A stretch of DNA of 64,000 bases from Burkholderiaceae bacterium (GTDB lineage Bacteria; Pseudomonadota; Gammaproteobacteria; Burkholderiales; Burkholderiaceae): positions 1 through 64,000 of the forward strand of contig JAJPEN010000037.1 in assembly GCA_021166835.1 (NCBI GenBank). Direction: 5' to 3'. The notes beneath the pieces are model-generated. The model made no database searches, was not told where the DNA came from, and saw only the letters and a list, made by a program, of their open reading frames with translations. The first letter of the stretch is position 1; every line of letters starts with the position of its first letter. A program made the position numbers and the translations under genes. Below are positions 18,783 to 28,780 of this stretch, one piece after another.

Positions 18783-20387
18783 TCACGCCCGCGCCGCAAG
18801 CGCACTGCGAGCGGCGATGTAGCCCCACGCGAGGCAGGGCCCGAGCGTCGTCCCCGCGCCGATCGCCTTCGACCCGAAAGGGTTGGCCATGGCGTTGCCC
18901 GCGCAGTACAGGCCCGGGATCGGCCGGCGCTGCGCGTCGAGCACCTGCGCGCGCGCGTCGGTGCGCGGTCCGCCTTTGGTGCCGAGGAAACCGGGCACGA
19001 TCGGGTAGGCGTAGAACGGCGGCTGGTCGATCGTACCGAGGCACGAGTTCGGGCCGATGCGCGGATCGCCGCTACGTGCGGGGTCCCAACGATTGCCGCC
19101 GCGGCCGAAGTCGTCGTCGCGCCCCGCGCGGGCGAACCCGGTCATGCGCATCGCTTCGCGTTCGAGCCCATCGGCGTCGACGCCGATCGCCATCGCGAGC
19201 TCGCGCAGCGTCTCGGCCTGCGCACGCTCGGGTCCGTGCGGCAGCATGTGACGGTAGCGCGCTGCGTACTGCGCATCGTAGATCCGCCAGGCGGGCATGT
19301 TGATGCGCTTGCCGGTGACAGGGTCGCGCGCGTCGAGCGCGAGCCCGATGTTCATCTGCAACTCGTTGACGAAGCGCCGGCCGCTCGCGTTGATGATCAT
19401 CGAATGCGGCAGCGTGTAGTCGGCTGCAGGCATCGCGTGCGCTTCGCCGAGGTAGACGACGGGCCGGGTACCCATCACCAGCGCCTGGTCCATCCGCTCG
19501 AGACGCGCGCCGGCCTGCTCGGCGAGCCGATGCCCGTCGCCTGTATTGCACGATGGACTGGCCGTCCATGTGACCGGGCCCGGATGGTGGCGTGCCATCA
19601 ATTCCGGGTCCCACTCGAAGCCGCCCGTGGCGATGACGACACCGCAGCAGGCGCGCACGGCCTGGCGGCCGTTCGCGCCGTCGAGAACGACGCCCGCGAC
19701 GCGGCCGTCTTCGACGATCAGCTCGCGCGCTCGCGCGTTCGTCCGCGCCTCGGCGCCGTGTCGCAGGCAGCCGAGCAGCAGCCCGCCGACCAAAGCCTGT
19801 CCCATCGCACGCCGGTCGGTGAGTACGCGCCACAGCAGCCGATGGCCGAAACGCCGGAACGCGCGCGAGGGGATCGCCGCCAGATGGTGATCGGTGATCT
19901 CGTCGTAGCACAGCCGGAACGGCATCGGCGACGGCCGGATGCGCCCGCGCCAGGCGCCGAGTTCGGCGAAGCGCAGCGGCCGCGGCGAGACGTTGCGCCC
20001 GCGCAGCCGCGCGCCCGGCGCATCGGGGTACGGGTCGGGCTCGCCGCCCATGCCGAAGCGCAACGGGCTCTCGCGTTCGACGAAGCGCAGCATCGCCGGC
20101 GCGTGCTCGACGAAGGCCTGCCACAGCGGCTCCTCGTCGGCCGCCCACCCCGGCGGCGCGACCGCGCGAATGTATTCGAGCGCGTCTTCCGCGCTGTCGG
20201 CCAGGCCCGCCGCCGCCATGTGGTGGTTGCATGGCACCCAGGTGCAGCCGCCCGCCATCGCCGTGGTGCCGCCGATCCACTCGGACTTCTCGGCAAGAAG
20301 CACGCGAGCGCCCGATGCGCAGCCGGCGAGCGCGGCGCACAGCCCGGCGGCGCCGGAACCGAGAACGACGAGGTCGAATTGGCTCAA
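18783..20387 (-). CDS. FAD-dependent dehydrogenase, fumarate-reductase/ketosteroid-dehydrogenase family
   Basis: A 534-residue flavoprotein. The N-terminal FAD-binding motif is [18 protein letters not shown], followed by [20 protein letters not shown]. The middle has [20 protein letters not shown], and the C-terminal [20 protein letters not shown] plus [18 protein letters not shown] is the motif of 3-ketosteroid-delta-1-dehydrogenase-like and fumarate-reductase-like enzymes. It probably introduces or reduces a carbon-carbon double bond next to a carbonyl. The start is TTG 20387, chosen because it overlaps the SDR stop (TTGA) and gives the FAD motif at the N-terminus. No nearby gene marks steroid catabolism, so the substrate is unknown. 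Confidence 0.85.
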   Translation of the reverse strand: MSQFDLVVLGSGAAGLCAALAGCASGARVLLAEKSEWIGGTTAMAGGCTWVPCNHHMAAAGLADSAEDALEYIRAVAPPGWAADEEPLWQAFVEHAPAMLRFVERESPLRFGMGGEPDPYPDAPGARLRGRNVSPRPLRFAELGAWRGRIRPSPMPFRLCYDEITDHHLAAIPSRAFRRFGHRLLWRVLTDRRAMGQALVGGLLLGCLRHGAEARTNARARELIVEDGRVAGVVLDGANGRQAVRACCGVVIATGGFEWDPELMARHHPGPVTWTASPSCNTGDGHRLAEQAGARLERMDQALVMGTRPVVYLGEAHAMPAADYTLPHSMIINASGRRFVNELQMNIGLALDARDPVTGKRINMPAWRIYDAQYAARYRHMLPHGPERAQAETLRELAMAIGVDADGLEREAMRMTGFARAGRDDDFGRGGNRWDPARSGDPRIGPNSCLGTIDQPPFYAYPIVPGFLGTKGGPRTDARAQVLDAQRRPIPGLYCAGNAMANPFGSKAIGAGTTLGPCLAWGYIAARSALAARA

Positions 20388-21145
20388 AGCCGCTGCCCGC
20401 CGCTCGCGTCTACACACTGCGCGGTCACCCAGCGGCCGGCGTCGCTCGCCAGAAACACGATCACGTCGGCGACATCGCCGGGCTGGCCGACGCGGCGCAG
20501 CGCGATCGTCTGCGCGATCTGCGCGGCGCGCTCCGGATCGGATGCCCCCGGATTCATGTCGGTAGCGGTCGCGCCCGGGAGCACCGCGTTGACCGTGATG
20601 CCGCGCGGCCCGAAGTGCGCGGCGAGCAGCAGCGTGAGCGCCTCGAGTCCGGCCTTGGCAGGCGCGTACGAGGCCATCTCGGGGTAGGCGGCGCGCGTGC
20701 CCATCGACGAGACGTTGACGATGCGCCCGCCGTCGCGCAACCGCGGCGAGGCCTGCTGGATCAGGAAGAACGGCGACTTCAGGTCGACCTGCAGCGTGCG
20801 GTCGAACTCCTCCTCGGTGACGTCCTCGAGCAGCGTGCGCGAGCCCTCGCCAGCGTTGTTGACGAGGATGTCGAAGCGGTTGCTGCCGAAGCGGCGCATC
20901 AGTTCGGCGTCCATCTGCTCGTAGATGCGCGCCACCGCGCCGCGCTCGGTGAGGTCGGCCTGCACGGTGAAGGCCTGGCCGCCGCTGGCGACGATCGCGT
21001 TCGTCACGTCGTCGGCCTGCGCGCGGCTGTTGCGGTAGTGCACCGCCACGGTCGCGCCGCGCGCGCCCAGGCGGAGCGCCGTCTCGCGGCCGATGCCGCG
21101 GCTCGCGCCCGTTACGAGCGCGATCTTTCCGTTCCACTCACCCAT
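20384..21145 (-). CDS. Short-chain dehydrogenase/reductase (FabG-like)
   Basis: A 253-residue classical SDR. TGASRGIGRE binds the cofactor, NNAG follows strand 4, the catalytic Ser is in VNVSSMGTRAAYPEMASYAP with Tyr/Lys in SYAPAKAG, and NAVLPGATATDMNPG closes the site. The Arg at HYRNSR hints at NADPH preference. It overlaps the FAD-dehydrogenase start by 4 bases and lies 13 bases after livF. Together with the ligase and the FAD enzyme it would fit a CoA-ester or alicyclic-ketone degradation route, but the reaction is not determined. Confidence 0.9.
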   Translation of the reverse strand: MGEWNGKIALVTGASRGIGRETALRLGARGATVAVHYRNSRAQADDVTNAIVASGGQAFTVQADLTERGAVARIYEQMDAELMRRFGSNRFDILVNNAGEGSRTLLEDVTEEEFDRTLQVDLKSPFFLIQQASPRLRDGGRIVNVSSMGTRAAYPEMASYAPAKAGLEALTLLLAAHFGPRGITVNAVLPGATATDMNPGASDPERAAQIAQTIALRRVGQPGDVADVIVFLASDAGRWVTAQCVDASGGQRL

Positions 21146-21158
21146 GTCGGTCTCCTGT

Positions 21159-21878
21159 TCATGCCTCGGCTTCGCCGCCGAGATAGGCCGAGATGACGCG
21201 CTCGTCGCCCGCCAGCTCGGCCGCCGGCCCCTCCAGCGCGACGCGCCCCTGGTCGAGCACGTACGCGTATTCGGCGGTGCGCAGCGCGAGCCGCGCGTTC
21301 TGCTCGACGAGCAGCACCGCCACGCCGTCGGCGCGCACCTTGCCGATCAGCTCGAAGATGCGCGCGACGATCTTCGGTGCGAGCCCGAGCGACGGCTCGT
21401 CGAGCAGCAGCACGCGCGGTGACGCCATCAGAGCGCGCGCGATGCACACCATCTGCTGCTCGCCGCCCGACAACGAGCCGGCCGCCTGCCTGCGACGTTG
21501 CGCGAGGATCGGAAAGAGCTCGATCATGTGCGCGACGCGCTGCTCGAACTGCACGGCCGTCAGCCGCAGTGCACCGGCACGCAGGTTCTCGAGCACCGTC
21601 AGGTCGCCGAAGAGCTGGCGCCCTTCGGGCGACTGCGCCACGCCGGCGCGCACGACCTCGTGCGGCGGCAGTCCGCCGATCGGACGTCCGCCGAGCAGGA
21701 TGCGTCCCGCTGCCGGCCGATACAGACCCGAGACCGTGCGCAGCAGCGTCGTCTTGCCGACGCCGTTGCGCCCGAGGATGGCGACGAGCCCGCCTTCGGG
21801 CAGGTCGATCGTCATGCGGTCGAGCACCGTTCGACCGGCCAGGCGCACGCTGAGTGCGTCGATCGCCAGCAGCGTCAC
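21159..21878 (-). CDS. livF: Branched-chain-amino-acid-type ABC transporter ATPase (LivF)
   Basis: A 239-residue ATPase with Walker A GRNGVGKTT, Q-loop GVAQSPEGRQLF, signature SLSGGEQQMVCIARAL and Walker B VLLLDEPSLGLAP, the LivF form. The C-terminus VISAYLGGEAEA is family-typical. GTG 21878 overlaps the livG stop (GTGA), indicating coupled translation. With LivG it drives the LivHM channel. Liv-type systems in this lineage often import aromatic or other carboxylates rather than amino acids. Confidence 0.93.
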   Translation of the reverse strand: MTLLAIDALSVRLAGRTVLDRMTIDLPEGGLVAILGRNGVGKTTLLRTVSGLYRPAAGRILLGGRPIGGLPPHEVVRAGVAQSPEGRQLFGDLTVLENLRAGALRLTAVQFEQRVAHMIELFPILAQRRRQAAGSLSGGEQQMVCIARALMASPRVLLLDEPSLGLAPKIVARIFELIGKVRADGVAVLLVEQNARLALRTAEYAYVLDQGRVALEGPAAELAGDERVISAYLGGEAEA

Positions 21879-22639
21879 GATTCGTCTCCGAGGTAGGCCG
21901 CGCGCACTTTCGGATCGCGGCGAATCTCGGCCGGCGCGCCGTCGCCGATCAGCCGGCCGCTGTCGAGCACGACGATGCGGTCGCATATGCGCATCACCAT
22001 CGGCATATCGTGCTCGACGAGCACGATGGTGAGTCCGCGTTCGCGCAACGCGACGATGCGTTCAGCGAGTTCGGCGGTCTCGGTATTGTTCAGGCCCGCC
22101 GCGGGCTCGTCCAGCATCAGCAATTTCGGCTGCAGCGACAGCGCGCGTGCCATCTCGAGGTTCTTCTTCTGTCCGTACGAGAGGTTGCCCGCCGGCTGAT
22201 CAGCGTAGCCGGCGAGATCGAACGCAGCGAGCGCCTGCAGCGTGGCCTCGGCGATGGCGTCGTCGCGGCGGCGTGCCCGCCCGGGCACCAGCGCATCCCA
22301 CAGCGAAGTGCCTATCCGTCCGATCGCGCCGATCGAAACGTTGTCGAAGACGGTAATGTCGGGAAACACGCGCAGGTTCTGCCAGGTGCGCGCGAGACCC
22401 ACCCGCGCGATGCGCGCCGGATCGCGCCCGGCGATCGCGTGGCCGTCGAAGGTGACGCTGCCCGCGGTCGGTGCCGCGGCACCGGTTACGCAGTTGAACA
22501 ACGTGGTCTTGCCCGCGCCGTTCGGCCCGATGAGGCCGAGCAGTTCGCCCGGCGCAACGTCGAAGCTCACGTCGTCGACGGCTCGCAGACCGGCGAAGCG
22601 CTTGCTCAGGCCGCGTACCTCGAGAAGCGGCGCGCTCAT
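21875..22639 (-). CDS. livG: Branched-chain-amino-acid-type ABC transporter ATPase (LivG)
   Basis: A 254-residue ATPase. Walker A is GPNGAGKTT, followed by the LivG stretch [20 protein letters not shown], signature [16 protein letters not shown] and Walker [16 protein letters not shown]. The C-terminal [10 protein letters not shown] is typical. It overlaps livM upstream and livF downstream by 4 bases each. It is the second ATPase of the HAAT importer. Confidence 0.93.
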   Translation of the reverse strand: MSAPLLEVRGLSKRFAGLRAVDDVSFDVAPGELLGLIGPNGAGKTTLFNCVTGAAAPTAGSVTFDGHAIAGRDPARIARVGLARTWQNLRVFPDITVFDNVSIGAIGRIGTSLWDALVPGRARRRDDAIAEATLQALAAFDLAGYADQPAGNLSYGQKKNLEMARALSLQPKLLMLDEPAAGLNNTETAELAERIVALRERGLTIVLVEHDMPMVMRICDRIVVLDSGRLIGDGAPAEIRRDPKVRAAYLGDES

Positions 22640-23613
22640 CGCGCGCCGCCCCGGCGAGCCCATGCGCCGCGCATGGTGCGGCGGAACAGCGCGAGCGCGC
22701 GCACCTCGCTGAACAGCCCGCGCGGCAGGAAGAGAATCGACAGGAAGAGCACCAGGCCGAAGACCAGCGCGCGCAGGTGCCCGACCTCGCGTAGCAACTC
22801 GGGCGTGAGCACGATCAGCAGCGCGCCGATCACGGCGCCAGGCAGGCTGCCGATGCCGCCGACGACGATCGCGATGAGCACCAGTGCAGACTCGAGCATC
22901 ACGAAGTTGTCGGGTCCGATGAACTGGTTCGAGTGCGCGTACAGCGCGCCGGCCGCGCCCATGACGACCGCGTGCACGACGTAGACCTCGACGCGCAGGC
23001 GTCGCGTGGACAGGCCCAGCGAGCGCGCGCACTCCTCGTCTTCGCGCACTGCGCGTACCGCGTTTCCGTAGAACGAGTGCATCAGCCGATGCGCGACCAG
23101 GAGCGCCGCCAGGCAGAACGCGGCGGTGACGAAGTAGGTCTGCAGCCAGCCCGAGAATTCGTGCCCGAACAGCACCACGGGCGGAATGCCCCGATAACCC
23201 ATCGGCCCGCGCGTCAGCTCGCCCCAGTTCAGCACCGTGGTGTGGAAGGAGATCGCCAGCGCCATGGTCGCGACCGCGAAGAAGATGCTGGTCAGGCGCA
23301 CGAACGCGTAGCCCGCGATGAAGCCGAAGACGGCGCAGATTGCGCTCGCCGCGAGCACGTCGACGACGAAGCCCGTGCCCGCGTTGACCGACAGGATCGC
23401 TGCCGTGTAGGCGCCGAGGCCGTAGTAGACGGCCGCGTCGAGCGACAGAAGTCCGGCGGTGCCGGTGAGCAGGTTCAGCGCGCTCGTGAGCACGATCGTG
23501 ATCAGCACCAATTGCGCGAGCCGGCCGATGTAGGCGCTGTCGACCACGACGAGCAGCGCCGGCACGACGACGAGGACGACGAGGGCCGTGGCGGGAAGGA
23601 TCGGAATTCGCAT
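22636..23613 (-). CDS. livM: Branched-chain-amino-acid-type ABC transporter permease (LivM)
   Basis: A 325-residue permease with eight or more hydrophobic segments. It has the LivM pattern [20 protein letters not shown], the EAA-like loop [20 protein letters not shown], and [20 protein letters not shown]. The C-terminal [15 protein letters not shown] is basic and cytoplasmic. ATG 23613 begins [14 protein letters not shown], a first membrane helix. It pairs with LivH (10-base gap) to form the channel. Confidence 0.92.
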   Translation of the reverse strand: MRIPILPATALVVLVVVPALLVVVDSAYIGRLAQLVLITIVLTSALNLLTGTAGLLSLDAAVYYGLGAYTAAILSVNAGTGFVVDVLAASAICAVFGFIAGYAFVRLTSIFFAVATMALAISFHTTVLNWGELTRGPMGYRGIPPVVLFGHEFSGWLQTYFVTAAFCLAALLVAHRLMHSFYGNAVRAVREDEECARSLGLSTRRLRVEVYVVHAVVMGAAGALYAHSNQFIGPDNFVMLESALVLIAIVVGGIGSLPGAVIGALLIVLTPELLREVGHLRALVFGLVLFLSILFLPRGLFSEVRALALFRRTMRGAWARRGGAR

Positions 23614-23623
23614 GGGCGGGACA

Positions 23624-24529
23624 CTAGCTGCGCCGGCCGAACAGGCCGCGCGGCAGGAACAGCAGCGTGAGGATGAGCATCGCGTAGGCGACCATCTCGG
23701 TCCAGGCGCTCGGGATGAAGATGCCGGCGGTGGCTTCGGCCACACCGATCAGGATGCCGGCAGCCACGGCGCCCGGCAGGCTGGTGAGGCCGCCGATCAC
23801 CATCGCGACGAAAGCCTTGATCACCATCGTCAGGCCCATGAACGATTGCACGTTGCCGTAGGCGAGCGAGACGACCATGCCGGCCACGGCACCGAGCACC
23901 GAGCCGATGACGAAGACGGCCAGCACCACGCGGTTGATGTCGATGCCGGAGATCTGCGCGCCGATCAGGTTCGACGACACTGCGCGGATCGCGATGCCCA
24001 TGCGCGTGCGATGCAGCAGCCACTGCAGCCCGAGCAGCATCGCCAGCGAGATGAGGGCGATCGCCGCTTCGCCCACCGAGAGCGAAATGACGCCGAGATC
24101 GAGCGGGCGACCCAGCAGGTATTCCTGCGGCAGCGCGAGCCACTCGCCGTGGAAGACCTGGTCGAGCAGCTCGCGCACGATGAGCCCCACCGCGAACGAC
24201 GACAGCAGCGTGGCCTCGCGCACCGCGCGCGACTTCAGCGACGCCTCGTCGGTGAACTTGCGGAACGGCCGGAAGGCAATGCGCTCGATCAGCGCGCCGG
24301 TGACGCCGCCGACGACGAGCACCGCAGGCACGATGACCCATAGGGGCAGGTGCAGCAGCGTCGCGCCGATGAAGGTCGCGAAGGCGCCCAGCGTGTAGAC
24401 CTCGCCATGCGCGAAGTTGACGGCGAGCAGCACGCGGTAGATCAGCGTGAGGCCGATCGCGACGATCGCGTAGGTCATGCCGACGCTCAAGCCGATCGCG
24501 AGCTGCCCGAGGACGAAGGAGTCGATCAT
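23624..24529 (-). CDS. livH: Branched-chain-amino-acid-type ABC transporter permease (LivH)
   Basis: A 301-residue permease with about eight hydrophobic segments. Key stretches are LGQLAIGLSVGMTYAIVAIG, VNFAHGEVYTLGAFATFIGA, the cytoplasmic loop GIAIRAVSSNLIGAQISGID, and VIGGLTSLPGAVAAGILIGV. The protein ends LFGRRS. It lies 40 bases after the receptor gene, the standard receptor-LivH-LivM-LivG-LivF order. Confidence 0.92.
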   Translation of the reverse strand: MIDSFVLGQLAIGLSVGMTYAIVAIGLTLIYRVLLAVNFAHGEVYTLGAFATFIGATLLHLPLWVIVPAVLVVGGVTGALIERIAFRPFRKFTDEASLKSRAVREATLLSSFAVGLIVRELLDQVFHGEWLALPQEYLLGRPLDLGVISLSVGEAAIALISLAMLLGLQWLLHRTRMGIAIRAVSSNLIGAQISGIDINRVVLAVFVIGSVLGAVAGMVVSLAYGNVQSFMGLTMVIKAFVAMVIGGLTSLPGAVAAGILIGVAEATAGIFIPSAWTEMVAYAMLILTLLFLPRGLFGRRS

Positions 24530-24569
24530 CGGGGGTGGACGCCGCGCGAAACTCCGCGCGGTTTCGTCT

Positions 24570-25688
24570 TCAGTCGACGATCCGGATCTTGCCGCCTTCG
24601 AACACGCCGTCGTAGAACTTGAACACCCACTCGCGCGTGTCGGGGTCGTACCGGATCGGCCCGAAGATGCCGTCGAACACGCGGATCTCGTCGAGCCCGC
24701 GGCGGATCGATTCGCGCGTCACGTCGGGATACTGCTTCGCGGCGATCGCCATCATCATCGAACCCGTGAGGTAGGCGTTGCCGGCGAAGGGGTCGGGCGG
24801 CGCCCCGAAGCGCGCCTCGTAGCGCTTGAAGAAGTCGGCCATCTTCGGCCCTGTCACCGGATTGAACATGACCGGCAGGTGCACGCCCTCCACCGCATCG
24901 ACCCCGGCGAGCCGCACGAGATCGGGCGAGTCGTTGGCCGCCGACAGGTAGATCGGCGTCTTGTTGCCCATCTGCATCAGCTGCTTCAGGATCAGCGCCG
25001 CCTGCGGGGCGAAGCCGCCGAAGTACAGCGAATCGGGCTTGCTGCGCAGCGCCTTCTGCAGCGTCTGGCGGAAGTCCTGCGCATCGGGCCGCACGAACTC
25101 CTCGAAGACGACCTGGCCGCCGAGCTTCTCGAACTCGGCCTTCGTGAAGTGCATGTTGGCCTTGCCGTAATCGTTCGGGATGTTGATCATCGCGAGCGTC
25201 TTCACGCCGAGCTTCTGCAGGTAGCGGCTGTTGAACTGCCCTTCGAATGCCTGCGTAAGACTCTGGCGGAAGACGTACGGCCCGATCTTCGTCACGTCGG
25301 GGTGCGTAGAGATCGGCGTGATGCTGACCATCTTCGCCTCGTTGTAGATCGGACCGGCTGCCAGCGTCACCGTCGACGACCAGCTGCCGATCGCGGCCTT
25401 CATCGACGGGTCCTCGATGAACTTGCGCGCGAGGTTGATGCCGTCGTCGGCGCGGCCCTGGTCGTCCTCGCAGCGGATCACGAACTTGATCCCCTTCGAC
25501 TCGGGGCGCTTGGCGAAGTCGTCGATCGCCAGGTCGAAGCCGTTCTGCATGCTGCGCCCGAAGATGGCGAGCTGCCCGGTCATCGGCGCATAGCAGGCGA
25601 ACTTGATTTCCCCGGACTGGGCCGAGGCGGGGGCGGCCGCGGCGAGCAGGGCGCCGGCGGCAAGCGTCGCAATCAGTGCGGATTTCAT
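24570..25688 (-). CDS. Periplasmic binding protein of the liv-type ABC system
   Basis: A 372-residue type I periplasmic binding protein. ATG 25688 follows a strong GAGGAGG site, and the signal peptide (MKSALIATLAAGALLAAAAP, then ASAQS) gives secretion. The fold is seen in FACYAPMTGQLAIFGRSMQN, VIRCEDDQGRADDGINLARK, AAIGSWSSTVTLAAGPIYNE and the C-terminal WVFKFYDGVFEGGKIRI. It decides what the LivHMGF transporter imports. The ligand is not known; neighbouring CoA ligase and dehydrogenases suggest a carboxylic acid. Confidence 0.9.
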   Translation of the reverse strand: MKSALIATLAAGALLAAAAPASAQSGEIKFACYAPMTGQLAIFGRSMQNGFDLAIDDFAKRPESKGIKFVIRCEDDQGRADDGINLARKFIEDPSMKAAIGSWSSTVTLAAGPIYNEAKMVSITPISTHPDVTKIGPYVFRQSLTQAFEGQFNSRYLQKLGVKTLAMINIPNDYGKANMHFTKAEFEKLGGQVVFEEFVRPDAQDFRQTLQKALRSKPDSLYFGGFAPQAALILKQLMQMGNKTPIYLSAANDSPDLVRLAGVDAVEGVHLPVMFNPVTGPKMADFFKRYEARFGAPPDPFAGNAYLTGSMMMAIAAKQYPDVTRESIRRGLDEIRVFDGIFGPIRYDPDTREWVFKFYDGVFEGGKIRIVD

Positions 25689-25770
25689 CGAGGTCCTCCT
25701 CGTGGACGAGACAGCGGGACGATCGGCGAAGCGCTGCCGGCGGCGAACGCGACGCATTGCGGATGCGGGG

Positions 25771-26778
25771 TCAGGGAATCACGGCCACCTTGCCGAACAC
25801 CTGCCGCTCCTGCAGCAGCCGGAAGGCTTCGCGCGTGTCCTCGAGCGGCAGACGCCGGTCGATGACCGGCACGAGTTGGCCGCTGCGCACGAGATCGAGC
25901 AGGCTGTGCAGGTCTTCGGGCAGCCAGCCGTTCGAACCGACGATGTTCAGCTCGAACGACCAGATGAATCGGATGTCCTCCTTCGGGTCGTAGCCGGCCG
26001 TGGCGCCGCAGGTGAGCAGCCGCCCGTCGTGGCGCAGGCAGCGCAGCGACGGCACCCATGTGTCGCCGCCGGTGAAGTTCACGACGACGTCGACGCCGCC
26101 GCCGCCGACCGGGAAGCTCGGCTTGCCGTAGCGCTTGTGCACCTCGCGCATGAAGTCACCGGCGACGTAGTCGATGCCGTCGTCGGCGCCGAGTTCCTTC
26201 AGCCGCGCGAGCTTCTCCTCGCTCGATGCGGCGACGATCACGTGCGCGCCGGCGAGCTTGGCCAGTTGCACGCAGCAGGTGCCCACGCCTCCCGAAGCAC
26301 CGAGAATCAGCACCTTCTCGCCGGCGGCAATCTTCCCTCGCGTGACCATCATCCGGTACGCGGTGCCATAGGCGACGGGCAACGTGGCTGCGGCTTCGTG
26401 ACTCACGTCGTCGGGCAACGCGATCAATTGCGAAGCGTCGACCTTCACCTGCTCGGCGAGCCCGCCGTTCATCGCCTCGCCCAGCAGCTTGCCGATCTTG
26501 CGGTTGACCGGATCGACCATCACACGGTCGCCGGCCTTCCAGCCCTGCACCGCGCTGCCGACCGACAGCACGTCGCCGGCGACGTCGATTCCCATGATCA
26601 GCGGCATGTTGAGCTTGATGCCGGGCATGCCGCGCAGCGTGAAGAGGTCATGGTAGTTCAGCGTGCACGCGCCCACGCGCAGCACGACCTCGTCGGGCCC
26701 GGGTTGCGGATCGGGCCAGTTCGCCTCGAAGACGATGCCTTCGATGGCGCCGTGGCCGCGAATGACTTGTGCTCTCAT
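25771..26778 (-). CDS. Medium-chain (quinone oxidoreductase-like) dehydrogenase
   Basis: A 335-residue MDR-family oxidoreductase. The N-terminal GroES-like half has VGACTLNYHDLFTLRGMPGI, and the cofactor half has LILGASGGVGTCCVQLAKLA. It lacks the usual Cys ligands for a structural zinc, and the Cys-His catalytic zinc site is replaced (NYHDLF), which points to a zinc-independent quinone- or enone-reductase type. It lies between the acyl-CoA ligase (43 bases upstream) and the binding protein (82 bases downstream) in the same run. It could reduce an enoyl intermediate; the substrate is not determined. Confidence 0.85.
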   Translation of the reverse strand: MRAQVIRGHGAIEGIVFEANWPDPQPGPDEVVLRVGACTLNYHDLFTLRGMPGIKLNMPLIMGIDVAGDVLSVGSAVQGWKAGDRVMVDPVNRKIGKLLGEAMNGGLAEQVKVDASQLIALPDDVSHEAAATLPVAYGTAYRMMVTRGKIAAGEKVLILGASGGVGTCCVQLAKLAGAHVIVAASSEEKLARLKELGADDGIDYVAGDFMREVHKRYGKPSFPVGGGGVDVVVNFTGGDTWVPSLRCLRHDGRLLTCGATAGYDPKEDIRFIWSFELNIVGSNGWLPEDLHSLLDLVRSGQLVPVIDRRLPLEDTREAFRLLQERQVFGKVAVIP

Positions 26779-26821
26779 CGTTTTCTTCTCCTCGGTTGCG
26801 AACGCGGCGTGCGCCGGACGT

Positions 26822-28315
26822 TCATCGGCGGAATTCGCGTGTGGCGCGCTCGACGAGTTGCCTGCGATCGATCTTGTTGGGGCCGGTCAGCGGCATCTCG
26901 GCGATGAACTCGACGAAGCGCGGATGCTGGTAGGCCGGCGCGCGGTCGAGCGCGTATTGCCTGACTTCGTCGCCGGTCACGTCGTGCCCCGGGCGTACGA
27001 CGATGAAGGCGACGGGCAACTGGCCCTTGATCTCGTCGGGCAGCGGAACCACCGCTGCCTGCGCGATCGCCGGGTGCGTCTCGAGCAGCTTCTCGACCTC
27101 ACCCGGGTAAACGTTCTCGCCGCCGCAGACGAACATGTCGTCGGCGCGGCCGACGAAATAGAAGAAGCCGTCGGCGTCGCGGCGCATCACGTCGCCGGTG
27201 TCGTACCAGCCGTCGTGCATGCGTTTGGCGGTCTCCTCGGGCAGGTTCAGATAGCCGGGCATCACGGCGCGGCTGCGCAGGTGCAGCACGCCCTGGTCCG
27301 CGTCCGGGCCGCCGACGAGCGCGTACTCGGCCTCGCGCATCGGATAGCCCACCGACAGTACCGGTCGTGGCAGGCCGTCAGGGTGGGCGCCGAAGCACAC
27401 CGGGCTCGACTCGGTGGTGCCGTAGGAGTTCATCACGCGCGCGTTCGGGAAGATGCGCGCGATGCGTTCGAAGAGCGCCTCGCTCGATGGCGCCGAACCG
27501 GTGACGACGGTCTCCACGCAGCCGAGGTCGAGCGTGTCGATCAGCGCCGTCTCGCGCGCGACGAGCGCGAGCATCGTCGGCACCGACGTGAGCACGTGGC
27601 AGCGATGGCGCGCCGCCGCCTGCAGGTATTGCGCGGCGTTGAAACGCTGCAGCAGAACCACCGAGCCGCCCGAGCGCGACGTGAGCAGGCTCATCAGCAG
27701 CCCGTTCATGTGAAAGAGCGGCGCGGCCACCAGTACGCGCTTGCCGGCCATCGGCGGACCCGAGGCGACGAGGAGGTCGGCTGCCCACGTGTAGCCGCCG
27801 TGCGTGAGCGGCACACCCTTGGGCCGCCCGGTGGAGCCCGAGGTGTAGAGGATCAGCGCGAAGTCCTCGGGGCGCATCGCCGGACTGTCGAACGGGCCCG
27901 GATCGAGCACGTCGTTCCACGCCGCGTCGTCGTCCATCGGCAGCGCGCAGCGGCCTTCGAGCGAAGGCAGCGTCGCGGCATCGGCCAGCGTGAGGCGGAT
28001 CTGCGCATCGCGGTGGATATGATCGAGCGTCGCCGCCGGCAGCCGTGGGTTGACCGGCACGGCGACGAGGCCCGCACGCAGGATGCCGAGAAAGGCGACG
28101 AGGTAGCGCGCGCTGTTGCCCGCCATCAACGCGACGCGCTCGCCGCGTGCGAGCCCGCGCGCGAGCAGTCCCCGCGCGACCGCATCGGCCTGCGCGTGCA
28201 GCTGTGCGAAATCGAGCGTGCGCTCGGCACCGTCGGCCGCGACCTCGGTGAGCCAGGGCACCTCGCCCGGCACTTCGCGCGGGACGATCTCCCCCAGGTT
28301 CGGGAACATCGGCAT
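26822..28315 (-). CDS. Acyl-CoA synthetase / AMP-dependent ligase
   Basis: A 497-residue ANL-superfamily ligase. The phosphate loop is ILYTSGSTGRPKGVPLTHGG; then NSYGTTESSPV, the hinge region YDTGDVMRRDADGFFYFVGR, and the C-terminal domain with the catalytic Lys in TGPNKIDRRQLVE. It activates a carboxylic acid to an acyl-AMP and then to a CoA thioester. The length suits medium-chain, aromatic or alicyclic acids. The stop is 3 bases from the thioesterase stop-to-start junction, so the two are co-transcribed, and it probably starts breakdown of the acid imported by LivKHMGF. Confidence 0.9.
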   Translation of the reverse strand: MPMFPNLGEIVPREVPGEVPWLTEVAADGAERTLDFAQLHAQADAVARGLLARGLARGERVALMAGNSARYLVAFLGILRAGLVAVPVNPRLPAATLDHIHRDAQIRLTLADAATLPSLEGRCALPMDDDAAWNDVLDPGPFDSPAMRPEDFALILYTSGSTGRPKGVPLTHGGYTWAADLLVASGPPMAGKRVLVAAPLFHMNGLLMSLLTSRSGGSVVLLQRFNAAQYLQAAARHRCHVLTSVPTMLALVARETALIDTLDLGCVETVVTGSAPSSEALFERIARIFPNARVMNSYGTTESSPVCFGAHPDGLPRPVLSVGYPMREAEYALVGGPDADQGVLHLRSRAVMPGYLNLPEETAKRMHDGWYDTGDVMRRDADGFFYFVGRADDMFVCGGENVYPGEVEKLLETHPAIAQAAVVPLPDEIKGQLPVAFIVVRPGHDVTGDEVRQYALDRAPAYQHPRFVEFIAEMPLTGPNKIDRRQLVERATREFRR

Positions 28316-28318
28316 GCT

Positions 28319-28738
28319 TCAGCCTGGCTGCGCGCCGTAGCAGCCGCGGCCCACCGCGGTGAGGCGGTTCTGTTCGTCGAAGACGTCGATATCCACCACG
28401 CCGATCATGCGCCCGACGCGGCGCACCGACGCCGATGCGACGAGGAAGGCTCCCGTGGACGGACGCAGGTAGTCGACACGGAAGTTGATCGTCGGCACGC
28501 CGCCCTTGACGACGAAGGCCACGGCGAAGTCGCCCACCGTGTCGATCAGCGCGGCGATCGGCCCGCCGTGGAACTGCCCGCTTCCGGCGCCGCGCTCGAA
28601 CTCCGCGCGCATCGGCATCTTCATCGACAGGCGTCCCTCGGCGGGGTCGGCCGAGACGAGTTCGAGGTTCATGAACGCGATGAAGGGCGAACCCTTCATC
28701 CAGGCATCGAGGGTGTCGAGCGTGAATTCGGCAGTCAT
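28319..28738 (-). CDS. PaaI-type hotdog thioesterase
   Basis: A 139-residue hotdog-fold protein. The PaaI signature GQFHGGPIAALIDTVGDFAV holds the catalytic Asp/Asn region, and the closing strands are VDYLRPSTGAFLVASASVRR and GVVDIDVFDEQNRLTAVGRG. It probably hydrolyses stalled or toxic acyl-CoA esters from the neighbouring ligase pathway. ATG 28738 gives MTAEFTLDTL; the gene lies 42 bases downstream of the GntR regulator and just upstream of the ligase. Confidence 0.88.
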   Translation of the reverse strand: MTAEFTLDTLDAWMKGSPFIAFMNLELVSADPAEGRLSMKMPMRAEFERGAGSGQFHGGPIAALIDTVGDFAVAFVVKGGVPTINFRVDYLRPSTGAFLVASASVRRVGRMIGVVDIDVFDEQNRLTAVGRGCYGAQPG

Positions 28739-28780
28739 CCTGTGGTCTCGGAAACGGTTTCTAGGCAACTGCGCACGCGG

